A DNA stretch of 64,000 nt, taken from NCBI GenBank assembly GCA_019637875.1, contig JAHBUW010000003.1:1-64000 (forward strand), written 5' to 3'. Source of the stretch: Pseudobdellovibrionaceae bacterium (GTDB lineage: Bacteria > Bdellovibrionota > Bdellovibrionia > Bdellovibrionales > Bdellovibrionaceae). Below are positions 9,239-17,377 of this stretch, one piece after another (the first letter of the stretch is position 1; every line of letters begins with the position of its first letter). The notes below the pieces were generated by a model. The model did no database searches. It was not told where the DNA came from and saw nothing but the letters and a program-made list of their open reading frames with translations. The translations under genes were made by a program, and so were the position numbers.

Positions 9239-9925
9239 ATGAGCCCCCGCCCCGTCCTTTTCGACCTTCAAGACATCACCCTCTCCTACCAAGGAAAACC
9301 GGCGCTTCACCATTTCTCGACGACGTTCCGGCAGGGCGAAATGTGGGCGGTCCTCGGACCCAACGGCTCCGGCAAAAGTACATTGCTACGGATCTTGGCC
9401 GGTGAACTCACGCACTGGGAGGGGCGACTGGAACGCGCGGACCTTCGGTCCCGACAGATCGGATATCTCGGACAAACCGCGCTTCTGAATCAAGACCTGC
9501 CCGTCACCGTTTGGGACGTCGTCAGCCAGGGCCTTGCTCCCGAGATGAGTTTCGGATTGTGGATGAGTGGGCGTCGCGCGGCATCGGTCCACGCACGCAT
9601 CGCCACCGCGCTGGAAGCCATGGCGCTGACCGACTTGCGCGACCGCGTCTGGACCCATCTTTCGGGCGGCCAACGCCAGCGCGCCTTAATCGCGCGGCTG
9701 CTCGTACAGGATGCGGACGTGCTGCTTCTGGACGAGCCCATGAACAGCCTCGATGAAGCCAGTCAGCTGCGTTTACTGGAGCTTCTCGGAGAGCTGAATG
9801 CCGCCGGCAAGACCGTGATTTGCATTTTACATGACGAAAAGCTCGCCGCGCGCTTCTTCCCGCTCACGCTCTTGATGCAAGCCCGGTCGTCGGAAAAAAC
9901 CTCTCCGACCGAGGTGCGCGCATGA
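9239..9925 (+). CDS. znuC: Zinc ABC transporter, ATP-binding protein
   Basis: 228 residues from ATG 9239; an upstream in-frame ATG at 9179 would have to read through the operator. It has Walker A GPNGSGKST (residues about 40-48), signature LSGGQRQR (about 141-148), Walker B with DEPMNSLD (about 165-172) and a downstream switch His (CILHDE). The length is normal for a metal-type ABC ATPase. It powers Zn2+ import with the next two genes and overlaps znuB by 4 nt (ATGA). No strong Shine-Dalgarno precedes the start. Confidence 0.9.
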   Translation: MSPRPVLFDLQDITLSYQGKPALHHFSTTFRQGEMWAVLGPNGSGKSTLLRILAGELTHWEGRLERADLRSRQIGYLGQTALLNQDLPVTVWDVVSQGLAPEMSFGLWMSGRRAASVHARIATALEAMALTDLRDRVWTHLSGGQRQRALIARLLVQDADVLLLDEPMNSLDEASQLRLLELLGELNAAGKTVICILHDEKLAARFFPLTLLMQARSSEKTSPTEVRA

Positions 9926-10842
9926 TCGAGCTTTTCTTCACTCCTTTTACCGAACTCGATTTCATGGCCCGGGCGCTCATCGCCTCGATCGCGATCGCGA
10001 TCGTCGGCGCACCGGTGGGGGTGCTCCTCATGTTCCGCCGCCTCTCGCTGGTCGGCGACGCCCTCGGACACGCCCTGCTGCCGGGAGCCGCGTTCGGCTA
10101 CCTGATGTGGGGACTCTATTTTCCGGCGCTCTTCTTCGGCGGCTTGATCGCGGGTTTTACGGTCGCGGGACTCGCGAGCCTCGTCGCGCAAATCTCCCCC
10201 CAGAAGGAAGAAAGTTCGCTCGCCTCGATGTACCTCCTTTCGATCGCCGCGGGAGTCGTTCTCGTCAGCCGGTCGGGAAGCTCCGTCGACCTCATGCACT
10301 TGTTGTTCGGTTCAGTGCTCGCCCTCGACGAAACGACGCTGTACATGGTCCTCGGCGCGAGCTTGGTGACCCTTCTCTTGTGGGCCTTCCTGGGCCGGCT
10401 TCTTCTTTTCGAAGCGCTCGATGCCGCGCACTTGGAGCGCCTCGGTTATCCGGTCCGGTGGATTCATTTCTTGTTTTTGTTCATCGTCGTCCTGACACTC
10501 GTCACGGGGTTTCAAGCCTTGGGAACCTTGATGGCCTTGGGTCTCGTGCTTCTACCTTCGGCCGCCGCACGCTTTTGCGTCGACTCCTTGCCAAAACAAG
10601 TCGGCTTCGCCGTCGCGTTTGGCATCCTCGGAAGTTACTGCGGGCTTCTGACTTCATTCCATTTCAATTGGCCGAGCGGGCCGGCGATCGTTCTCAGCTG
10701 CGGGGCGATCTATCTGGCCGCATTGGTCTTCGGCCCCGCGCACGGCTTGTGGGCACGTCTACGCAAACCACGCCACCGCCCCCACCCCGGGATCACGATC
10801 CGCACGGGCGTCGTCGTTGCGCGCGATGAGGTGAAGTCATGA
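9922..10842 (+). CDS. znuB: Zinc ABC transporter, permease
   Basis: 306 residues with about eight hydrophobic segments of the ABC-3 (ZnuB/MntB) type. Typical family phrases include VGDALGHALLPG near the N terminus and FQALGTLMALGLVLLPSAAA in the C-terminal half. It forms the inner-membrane channel of the zinc importer with ZnuC and receives metal from ZnuA. It overlaps the genes on both sides by 4 nt, so the operon is tightly coupled. The C-terminal tail is short and basic. Confidence 0.9.
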   Translation: MIELFFTPFTELDFMARALIASIAIAIVGAPVGVLLMFRRLSLVGDALGHALLPGAAFGYLMWGLYFPALFFGGLIAGFTVAGLASLVAQISPQKEESSLASMYLLSIAAGVVLVSRSGSSVDLMHLLFGSVLALDETTLYMVLGASLVTLLLWAFLGRLLLFEALDAAHLERLGYPVRWIHFLFLFIVVLTLVTGFQALGTLMALGLVLLPSAAARFCVDSLPKQVGFAVAFGILGSYCGLLTSFHFNWPSGPAIVLSCGAIYLAALVFGPAHGLWARLRKPRHRPHPGITIRTGVVVARDEVKS

Positions 10843-11774
10843 AGTTCGTTGGCTCATTGCTCCTTCTGGTCCTCCTCGCACCGGTCGTTCGGGCGGCCCC
10901 GATTCCCGTCGTGACGAGCTTCTCCATTTTGAAAAATCTGGTCGAAGAAGTGGGCGGCGACGCCGTCACGGTCAAAAGCCTGATTCCCGCCGGCGCCGAT
11001 CCGCACGGTTTTCATCCACGCCCCTCCGACGTTCTCGAGATCAAAAAAGCGCGTCTCGTTTTTTTGAGCGGCTGGGGGCTTGAGCCCTGGGCCGCCCAAC
11101 TTTGGAAGTCCTCCAAATCGACCGCGACTTTGGTGGAAGTCTCGGACGGATTGAAACCGCTTGCCGCCGAGTCGGGCTTGGACCCCGCGCATCTCCATGG
11201 CCATGATCACGACCATGACCATCATCAACACGGCCCCAATGATCCGCACTACTGGCACGATCCCGCGCGCGTCCGCCAAGTCGTCGCGAAGATCGCCGCC
11301 AAGTTGGCCGAGGTCGAACCCACGCGCACGGCAGAGTTCAACGCCCGCGCCGAGAAACTCAACGCCCGGATTCTCGAAATCGAAACAGCCACGCGCACGG
11401 CCCTTGCGGGTCTTCGTCTGAAAGACCGCGTCGCCCTGTCGCCGCACGACGGCTTCAAGTATATGGGCGATGCTTTCGGCGTGCGCTTCGTCTCGGTCAT
11501 GGGCGTTTCGACGAATGAGGACCTGAGCGCCGAGCGACTGGCGGGACTGCAGAAGATGCTGAAAGCCGGCCGCATTCAGGTCGCCTTCTTCGAACGGGGG
11601 CATCACGAGCGAGCGTTGCGGACCGCCCTTTCGCAAAGCCAAATCCCCACGGAAACTCTCGACGGGGATTCGCTGGGCGAGCAAACGAAAACCTATGTCG
11701 AACTTCTCAGATCGAACACCGAAAAACTCGTGCGCGCTTTCGCGGCCGCGGCCTCTTCCAAGGTGACTCCATGA
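10839..11774 (+). CDS. znuA: Zinc ABC transporter, substrate-binding protein
   Basis: 311 residues with signal peptide MKFVGSLLLLVLLAPVVRA. It has the cluster A-I metal-binding fold. DPHGFHPRPSD carries a likely zinc-ligand His, a His/Asp-rich loop with HDHDHDHHQH occupies residues about 118-131, and NDPHYWHDP, SPHDGFKYMGD and ERGHHERA follow. The charged His loop is typical of ZnuA rather than manganese binders. It captures periplasmic zinc for ZnuB and overlaps zur by 4 nt. Confidence 0.92.
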   Translation: MKFVGSLLLLVLLAPVVRAAPIPVVTSFSILKNLVEEVGGDAVTVKSLIPAGADPHGFHPRPSDVLEIKKARLVFLSGWGLEPWAAQLWKSSKSTATLVEVSDGLKPLAAESGLDPAHLHGHDHDHDHHQHGPNDPHYWHDPARVRQVVAKIAAKLAEVEPTRTAEFNARAEKLNARILEIETATRTALAGLRLKDRVALSPHDGFKYMGDAFGVRFVSVMGVSTNEDLSAERLAGLQKMLKAGRIQVAFFERGHHERALRTALSQSQIPTETLDGDSLGEQTKTYVELLRSNTEKLVRAFAAAASSKVTP

Positions 11775-12316
11775 GCGCGCAGGTCAGCTGCGCCGCCCGC
11801 CGTGAGCTGCGCGCCGAAGAACTGCTTAAGAAATCGGGCCTGAAGGTCACCGACATTCGTATGGGGTTATTGACCCTTTTGCATTCAGGTCGACACCCCC
11901 AATCGGCGGAAGATCTCTATTCACAACTCCCGGCCTTGTTGAAGAAACTCGGCTCGCGCAAAAGCGCGGACTTAGTCACGGTCTACCGCAACCTGAAGAG
12001 CTTTCTGGACGCCGGATTAATTCAAGCCACCGAGCTCGGCACGGGACGCAAACTTTACGAGTGGCTTGATCAAAGTCATCATCACCATCATGTCGTCTGC
12101 CGCGATTGCGGGCGTGTCGACGTTCTCGAGATCTGTGGCCTAGATCAGCACTTCAAAGACATCCGCAAGTTGGGTTATGGCGACCTGACTCACCGCCTGG
12201 AATTTTTCGGCGTCTGCGCGACTTGCCAAGAGAAGCGCGTGCGCGAGTCCCTCGGGTCGGCACGGATCACCGAGCTTCCGACGGCACTGCCGCAACGCGG
12301 ACCCACGCGCGCGTGA
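11771..12316 (+). CDS. zur: Fur-family zinc uptake regulator
   Basis: 181 residues. The winged helix is followed by VTVYRNLKSFLDAGLI, the DNA-recognition signature of the Fur family, a His run near residue 100 (QSHHHHHVVC), CRDC (110-113) and CATC (149-152), which form the structural zinc site. Being last gene of the znu operon and 2.6 kb from a Zur-like operator identifies it as Zur rather than Fur or PerR. It likely represses both divergent zinc operons, its own included, when zinc is sufficient. The N terminus carries about 20 extra residues. Confidence 0.88.
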   Translation: MSAQVSCAARRELRAEELLKKSGLKVTDIRMGLLTLLHSGRHPQSAEDLYSQLPALLKKLGSRKSADLVTVYRNLKSFLDAGLIQATELGTGRKLYEWLDQSHHHHHVVCRDCGRVDVLEICGLDQHFKDIRKLGYGDLTHRLEFFGVCATCQEKRVRESLGSARITELPTALPQRGPTRA

Positions 12317-12320
12317 TCGC

Positions 12321-12349
12321 TTGACCCTTCGGGATCCCGCTCCGACAAT
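12321..12349 (+). promoter_or_regulatory. Sigma-70-type promoter of the zrgA-like gene
   Basis: TTGACC at 12321-12326 and GACAAT at 12344-12349 are separated by 17 bp. The predicted start is about 15 nt before the ATG at 12372. The site lies just after the zur stop codon. No copy of the CAAATGCAA palindrome is visible here. Confidence 0.5.
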
Positions 12350-12371
12350 GGGGGCGAAAGCGAGGCTTCAC

Positions 12372-12905
12372 ATGAAACTGCAATCACTTCTCTTAGGTAG
12401 CGCACTGGTTCTCGGCCTGTCGGCGGGCGCGCACGATCACAAACATGAAAAGGGTCACAGCCACGGCAAACACGTTCACGGCGAAGGCCGCATGGATGTC
12501 GCGTTCGAAGCGCTGAAAGGCGAGATCGACTTCAAGATCAGCGCGGACGTCGTGCTCGGTTCCGAGAACGCGCCGAAAGGCGCGAAAGCGAAAGCCGAAG
12601 AAAAAATGAAGCTCGACAACTTGGTCGCCAAGTTCAAAGAGAGCGTGAAATTCGAAGGCGCGACTTGCACGTGGAATAAAGTCGAAGTCGACGTCGACCG
12701 CCACAAAGTCGGCAAAGTCGAGCACGCCGAAATCGAAGTCGAAGCGGACGTCACCTGCGACAAGTCGCTCAAGGGCGGAAAGTTCGTCGTGGATTTACGC
12801 GCGCACTATCCATCGCTCAACAAAATCGAAGTCCAAATCGTCACGCCCGAGCTGCAAAAGGGTGGCGTGATCGACGCGAAGACCAACTCCATCGACCTGA
12901 ATTAA
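12372..12905 (+). CDS. ZrgA-like (DUF2796) secreted zinc-uptake protein
   Basis: 177 residues from ATG 12372, with GAGG upstream. A signal peptide is followed by the His-rich stretch HDHKHEKGHSHGKHVHGEGR, then MDVAFEALKGEIDFKISA and a lysine-rich amphipathic segment. This matches the DUF2796/ZrgA family of periplasmic zinc-uptake proteins known in Vibrio. Two cysteines sit in the second half (ATCTWNKVEV, EADVTCDKS). It lies directly downstream of zur but has its own promoter. Inference: a periplasmic zinc buffer feeding the importer. Confidence 0.78.
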   Translation: MKLQSLLLGSALVLGLSAGAHDHKHEKGHSHGKHVHGEGRMDVAFEALKGEIDFKISADVVLGSENAPKGAKAKAEEKMKLDNLVAKFKESVKFEGATCTWNKVEVDVDRHKVGKVEHAEIEVEADVTCDKSLKGGKFVVDLRAHYPSLNKIEVQIVTPELQKGGVIDAKTNSIDLN

Positions 12906-12922
12906 CTCCGGTTTCCGGGCCT

Positions 12923-12943
12923 GGCGGGACTATCGGTCCCGCC
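12923..12943. terminator. GC-rich hairpin between convergent genes
   Basis: An 8-bp perfect stem GGCGGGAC/GTCCCGCC with loop TATCG lies between the zrgA-like stop and the Nudix stop. It lacks a T run, so intrinsic termination is uncertain. Its core is a copy of the GGAC...GGTCC motif seen elsewhere in the window. Confidence 0.45.
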
Positions 12944-13373
12944 CGACGTCCCCCGACGCCCGAGACGACGCGAGCGCGCAGGCCTGCCGACACAATTCGG
13001 CCTCAAATCCGAAGAACAGTACGAGGCGATCCGCCTCATCCGGCGTAAACCAACCGTAATCGAGAATTTCATCCGGCGCCGTGATCCGGACACCTTCAGC
13101 GCCGCCCGCGAACCAAACCGCATAGAAGTGATCGACACGGTCCGGGCGCTCATTCGTGCGTAAATGCGGACCGATGGTCAACCCGGCCGCGAACGTCGCG
13201 CCGAACTCTTCGCCGAGTTCGCGTAAAAGGGCGGACCGATGGTCCTCGCCCGGCTCGATGCCGCCACCGGGCGTGCCCCACTTCCCGCGATCGAGGACCT
13301 GACGCTCGTCGTGTTGAACGAAGAGGCCCCGTTGGGAGTCATGAATAAGAATCGCGCGTACGGCCTGTCTCAT
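12930..13373 (-). CDS. Nudix hydrolase
   Basis: 147 residues. A complete Nudix box covers residues about 37-59, fitting G-x5-E-x7-RE-U-x-EE-x-G-U (GIEPGE, RELGEEFG). The N terminus MRQAVRAILIHDSQRGLFVQ and the preceding RGKWGTPGGG match small ADP-ribose or nucleotide-sugar pyrophosphatases of the MutT group. Substrate cannot be told from sequence. It ends 24 nt from the convergent zrgA-like stop and is transcribed alone. The Arg-rich tail (SSRASGDVGRDR) is probably disordered. Confidence 0.85.
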   Translation of the reverse strand: MRQAVRAILIHDSQRGLFVQHDERQVLDRGKWGTPGGGIEPGEDHRSALLRELGEEFGATFAAGLTIGPHLRTNERPDRVDHFYAVWFAGGAEGVRITAPDEILDYGWFTPDEADRLVLFFGFEAELCRQACALASSRASGDVGRDR

Positions 13374-13550
13374 CGCGGACGATCCTACCCGCGCGAGTGT
13401 GGAAAGATACGAAGATCAAATCAATCGCGCATGGCGTTCAAAACGAGACACACGCGCGCACTAGTTTGACAGCCTTCCAACTATTGAAATTCGCTCCCCG
13501 TCTCATGTTGACGCAAAACCAAAGTCTGAATTCACAGAATTTCAGATCGG

Positions 13551-14294
13551 GTGAACAATGGACCCATGGAACACATCACAAATATGAAAAAGCGGGTTCT
13601 GTTGATTGATGACGAGGTCGTCCTTCTGTCGGTGCTGGAGCGCTCGCTCAGCTCGGACTTCGAAGTGAAGACCGCTAGCTCGGGCCTGGAGGCGCTGTCC
13701 TTGTGTCAGCAGAACCGGTTCGACATCCTGGTCATGGACGTGAACATGCCCGAAAATGACGGCTTCCAGACGCTGTCTCGAATTCGGACACTGGACCACT
13801 ACAAAAAGGTCCCGGTGCTGTTCTTGTCCGGTCGAGGCGAGATCGACTCGAAGCTCCTGGCCTTCGACTTGGGCGCCCGCGACTATATGTTGAAGCCCGT
13901 CCATACGAAAGAGCTCAAAGCGCGCATCAAGGTCCATCTCGATAAGGCCGCGGCGACCGAAGTCGCCGAGGACACCATCATCGAAGGACCGATGGTCCGC
14001 TTCCACGTGGGCGAGAACCGCGTGTTCCTGAAAGAGACTTCGACTTTTGTTGATCTCACGAAAATTGAGTGCGGCATCTTGCGCATTTTGATGGAGAACC
14101 CCGAGAAGGTGATCTCGCGCGAAAAGCTGCTCGAGACCGTTTGGGGCGATGAGCTGAACGTTCTGCAGCGGACGGTCGATGCCCACATCAAAAAGATCCG
14201 CAAGAAACTCGGCGTGGTCTCGGATCTGATCGAGTCGATCCACGGCGTAGGCTATCGCTATACTCCGCAAATCCGCCTGAAGGTCTCGGCGTAA
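13551..14294 (+). CDS. OmpR/PhoB-family response regulator
   Basis: About 236-247 residues. The receiver domain begins KKRVLLIDDE, with phosphoacceptor Asp in LVMDVNMPE, a conserved FLSGR segment and Lys in YMLKPV. The C-terminal half is a winged-helix DNA-binding domain (CGILRILMENPEKVISREKLLETVWG, DAHIKKIRKKLG, VGYRY). The start is uncertain: GTG 13551, ATG 13566 or ATG 13584 are all in frame and none has a strong ribosome site. No partner kinase is adjacent, so its signal is unknown. A strong terminator follows the stop. Confidence 0.9.
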   Translation: MNNGPMEHITNMKKRVLLIDDEVVLLSVLERSLSSDFEVKTASSGLEALSLCQQNRFDILVMDVNMPENDGFQTLSRIRTLDHYKKVPVLFLSGRGEIDSKLLAFDLGARDYMLKPVHTKELKARIKVHLDKAAATEVAEDTIIEGPMVRFHVGENRVFLKETSTFVDLTKIECGILRILMENPEKVISREKLLETVWGDELNVLQRTVDAHIKKIRKKLGVVSDLIESIHGVGYRYTPQIRLKVSA

Positions 14295-14317
14295 CCGCCG
14301 CCATCCTTCGGAAACGC

Positions 14318-14350
14318 AAAAGCCGGTGGTCTTCCACCGGCTTTTTTATT
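14318..14350. terminator. Bidirectional rho-independent terminator
   Basis: A 12-bp stem runs from 14318 to 14345, with GCCGGTGG/CCACCGGC at its core and loop TCTT. A T-rich tract follows on the plus strand and a run of four A precedes it. It serves the response regulator and, on the minus strand, the tldE gene ending at 14353. Confidence 0.88.
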
Positions 14351-14352
14351 TT

Positions 14353-15714
14353 CTAATTCTCTTTGGATTCGCCCGCGATCGACAAAGCGGGAACGAACAG
14401 ATCGGGCGCCACCACGGAACCGCCGTTTTCATTCAAACGGTTCGAGGCCGCCGTCACGGACTTCATGAGTTCGAACACATTCCCGGAAATCACGAACTGC
14501 TCGAGCGACTGCACCTTCTTGCCGTTGCGGTAAAGCGCGCCGTAAGCCGGCAGCGAGAAATCACCGGTCATCTCCTTCATACCGGAATGAAATCCCGACT
14601 CTTCCGTGATGACCACGACTTCCGGAGCCATGTTGACGAGCTCTTCAAAGGTCTTCGTACCGGGAGCGACCACGAGGTTCGAAGGGGCGATATCCATCCC
14701 CGCCCGACCGCGAACCGCATTTCCCGTCGAGGGCAGCCCCAACTTGCGCGCGTAGAAGGAGTTCGTCAGATAGTTTTCCAGGATGCCGTCTTTAAAGAGC
14801 GCGGTCTGCTGCGAAGGCGTCCCCTCCGCGTCGAACGGACGCGAGCCCGGCAGTTCGGAAGCGAGCGGATTATCGGCGATGTTCAGCACCGGCGAAAGAA
14901 CCGCGCTCCCTTTCTTGTCCTTGAGCATGCTCGTGTTCTCGTCGATCGACTTCGCGGACAAGTGATGTCCCAAAATCGAAAGCAACTGCGCCGCCACGTC
15001 GTTCGTCAGCACCGCCGGCACTTGACCGGTTTTGGGCTGGACCGCGCTCAAAAGATCCAACGCGCGGGTCGCCCCTTCGTGGGCGGTCTCTTTCAGCGGA
15101 AGATCCTTCGCCTCACGACGGAAGAAGCTATGGTAGCCCGACTTCGACTTGTCGCCCTCTTTCGCCAGCGCGTAGGAGTAGCCCGAAATCCCGCTCGACT
15201 GGTAACTGCGATCCAGCCCCTTCGAATTCAAAAGCCGCGTCTTGCCGCTTGAAAGCGTCACGCCCGAATAGGGCACATTCGAAACCCGCTGATCCAGATC
15301 GAGCGCCTCTTGCTCGAGAGACTCGGCCCACTTCAGGCGCTCCGCGATCGGCACCTCTTCATAATCCGAGACGAAGAGTTTCACGTCGGGATAACTCGCG
15401 GCGGGAGCCACGAGATCCTCCGGCTCGCCGCCTTGATCAAGATCCTTCGCCGACTGAAGGGCCGCCGCGAAACACTCCGCGAGAGACTCGGCCGACAGAT
15501 TCTCGGTCGTCGCGATGCCCACGCCCGAACCTTTCAACACCCGGACGACCGCGCTGGCCGTCTGGTCCGAGGAGTACTTCTTAAGTTTACGATCTTGATA
15601 CGTCGCCGAGAACTTGTCGCCCTCGCTGACCGTCATCTCGACTTGCGCTTGGGCCGCCTTCGCTTTCGCTGTCAGATCGCTGAACACTTGAGTGATGTTT
15701 TGCTGTTGGCTCAT
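14353..15714 (-). CDS. tldE: TldE/PmbA metalloprotease subunit
   Basis: 453 residues starting at ATG 15714 (MSQQQNITQVF), which overlaps the tldD stop by 4 nt. It belongs to the TldD/PmbA family but lacks the HExxxH zinc motif, as expected for the non-catalytic TldE partner. Family phrases include YSGVTLSSGKTRLLNSKGL and NYLTNSFYARKLG near the C-terminal domain. TldD and TldE form a heterodimeric cytosolic protease that trims unfolded leader peptides (microcin B17 maturation and CcdA turnover in E. coli). No peptide substrate gene is visible here. It ends at a strong terminator. Confidence 0.88.
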   Translation of the reverse strand: MSQQQNITQVFSDLTAKAKAAQAQVEMTVSEGDKFSATYQDRKLKKYSSDQTASAVVRVLKGSGVGIATTENLSAESLAECFAAALQSAKDLDQGGEPEDLVAPAASYPDVKLFVSDYEEVPIAERLKWAESLEQEALDLDQRVSNVPYSGVTLSSGKTRLLNSKGLDRSYQSSGISGYSYALAKEGDKSKSGYHSFFRREAKDLPLKETAHEGATRALDLLSAVQPKTGQVPAVLTNDVAAQLLSILGHHLSAKSIDENTSMLKDKKGSAVLSPVLNIADNPLASELPGSRPFDAEGTPSQQTALFKDGILENYLTNSFYARKLGLPSTGNAVRGRAGMDIAPSNLVVAPGTKTFEELVNMAPEVVVITEESGFHSGMKEMTGDFSLPAYGALYRNGKKVQSLEQFVISGNVFELMKSVTAASNRLNENGGSVVAPDLFVPALSIAGESKEN

Positions 15715-17147
15715 GCGCGACCTCCCACCAGAATCTTCGAAACCAGAAGCGGCGGTTGCCCCACGGCCGCGGGAATCGAACCGCTGACCGATCCGCACAT
15801 ACCCGCCGACAATTTCAGCTCGCTGCCGACTTTCGTGATCTTGCCGAGCGCATCGATCCCGCGACCGATCAGGCTTGCCCCTTTGATCGGCGTCGCGATC
15901 TTACCGTTCTTAATCAGATAAGCTTCCTGAATCGAGAAGTTGAAATCGCCCGTTCCCGGCGAAACCGAACCCCCACCCATATCTTTCGCGTAGATGCCGT
16001 AGTCGACGTCACGGATCATTTCATCGAGCGAGCTCGTACCGGGCGCGATGAAGGTGTTCCGCATCCGCGAGGTGGGCGTGAATTTGTAGTTCTGTTTACG
16101 GCCCGAACCGGTGACTTCCAACCCGGTCTTCTTCGCGCCGAGCTGGTCCACCATGTAGGACTTCAAGATGCCGTTTTCGATGAGCGTCGTTTTTTGCACC
16201 GGACGACCTTCGTCGTCGTAGCTGAGCGAACCCCAGCCCCCGGCGATCGTGCCGTCGTCGATCGCGGTCACGCAGCTGTCGGCGACCTTTTCGCCGAGCT
16301 TCCCGCAAAAGACCGACGCATTGTGCGCCACCGATGTCGTCTCCAGACCGTGGCCGCAAGCTTCGTGGAAGATCACGCCGCCGAAGCCGTTATCGATCAC
16401 GACCGGAAGCTCGCCCGCCGGCGCGAAGTCGGCCTTCAAGAGCGTCAGCGCGGAGTCCGTCGTCTGCTCGGCCCACTTCTGACCATCCATCGCTTTGAAG
16501 AACGAGGGGTTGTCCACCGACCATTCGTTTTTGTGGTAGCTCTCTTTCTGCCCTTGATCATCGACGAAGACCTCAAGGAACACCCGGTAGTTCGTGCGCT
16601 TGTCCGTCACGTAAACGCCAAAGGAGTTGGCGATCTGCACCTCTTGCATTTTTTCGAGCATGAGGGGCTCCGTCTGCGTCACCAGGCTGGAGCGCTTGCG
16701 GGCCGCGGTGTCCAGACCGCGCATGAACTGGAACTTCTCTTGGCGGTCGGCGACTTGCGCCAGATCCCCGTGGGCCATGTAATCGAAAGGCTTTGCCGGA
16801 GCGTCGCCGAGTTTCACGGGCGTGACTTTCCGCTCTCCCTCGGGACGGGCTTGCGCGGCTTTTTTCGCCGCCTTCACGAGCCCCGCTTCGGTCAGATCGT
16901 TCGTGGTCACGTGGATCTCTTCCAGGCCGAAGTGCACGCGCACCCCCGCACCATACTGACGACCGACCGTCGCACCTTTGGGTTTACCGTCGATCATCGA
17001 CAGCATGGAGCTGCTCGAGTCCTCCACGAAAACTTCGGCGAAATCCGCGCCGGTGGCGAGCGCCTGATCGAGGGCTTTTTCAATCCACGATTTGGGCACG
17101 ATTTCGCGCGCGATCACGGGATTTTTCGCTGCAGTAGCTGAGGACAC
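15711..17147 (-). CDS. tldD: TldD metalloprotease catalytic subunit
   Basis: 478 residues from a GTG at 17147, chosen because a perfect AGGAGG lies 4 nt upstream and the protein then matches family length; the frame extends to 17366 without family-like sequence. The zinc motif HEACGH (HExxxH) is near residue 260 in GGVIFHEACGHGLE, and GAGVRVHFG and DMGGGSVSPGTGDFNF are typical. It is the protease partner of TldE and is translationally coupled to it by a 4-nt overlap. Confidence 0.9.
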   Translation of the reverse strand: MSSATAAKNPVIAREIVPKSWIEKALDQALATGADFAEVFVEDSSSSMLSMIDGKPKGATVGRQYGAGVRVHFGLEEIHVTTNDLTEAGLVKAAKKAAQARPEGERKVTPVKLGDAPAKPFDYMAHGDLAQVADRQEKFQFMRGLDTAARKRSSLVTQTEPLMLEKMQEVQIANSFGVYVTDKRTNYRVFLEVFVDDQGQKESYHKNEWSVDNPSFFKAMDGQKWAEQTTDSALTLLKADFAPAGELPVVIDNGFGGVIFHEACGHGLETTSVAHNASVFCGKLGEKVADSCVTAIDDGTIAGGWGSLSYDDEGRPVQKTTLIENGILKSYMVDQLGAKKTGLEVTGSGRKQNYKFTPTSRMRNTFIAPGTSSLDEMIRDVDYGIYAKDMGGGSVSPGTGDFNFSIQEAYLIKNGKIATPIKGASLIGRGIDALGKITKVGSELKLSAGMCGSVSGSIPAAVGQPPLLVSKILVGGRA

Positions 17148-17310
17148 GAGACCTCCTAAAGTTGATAAAAGGTTGTCGCAAATCCGTCGGAAAAGGTCAA
17201 ACTTGTGGACGGTGTTTCCTTCCCTGACGCGAATCCGCCGAGCAGTGTCGAAGTTCACGGACACGTTGTGAAATGTGGGTCTCACTTTCCGCAAAAGCAA
17301 GGTCGCGGCT

Positions 17311-17338
17311 TTGAAGTTCGCGGCGGTGAATTTATGAT
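17311..17338 (+). promoter_or_regulatory. Candidate sigma-70 promoter of the PA14-like lipoprotein gene
   Basis: TTGAAG at 17311-17316 and TATGAT at 17333-17338 are separated by 16 bp, placing transcription start about 30 nt before the ATG at 17378. The spacing is slightly short and the -35 box imperfect. Confidence 0.4.
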
Positions 17339-17377
17339 GAACGTGAACGGTGGATGGATTCACCAACGGAGTTTGTC

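Noticed and set aside
9179-9239. ATG 9179 as start of znuC
   Set aside because: It would place the Zur-like operator inside the coding sequence and add 20 residues not seen in the family.
15756-17141. 461-codon plus frame opposite tldD
   Set aside because: No recognisable domain and strongly Arg/His-biased; tldD has the HEACGH motif and an ideal ribosome site.
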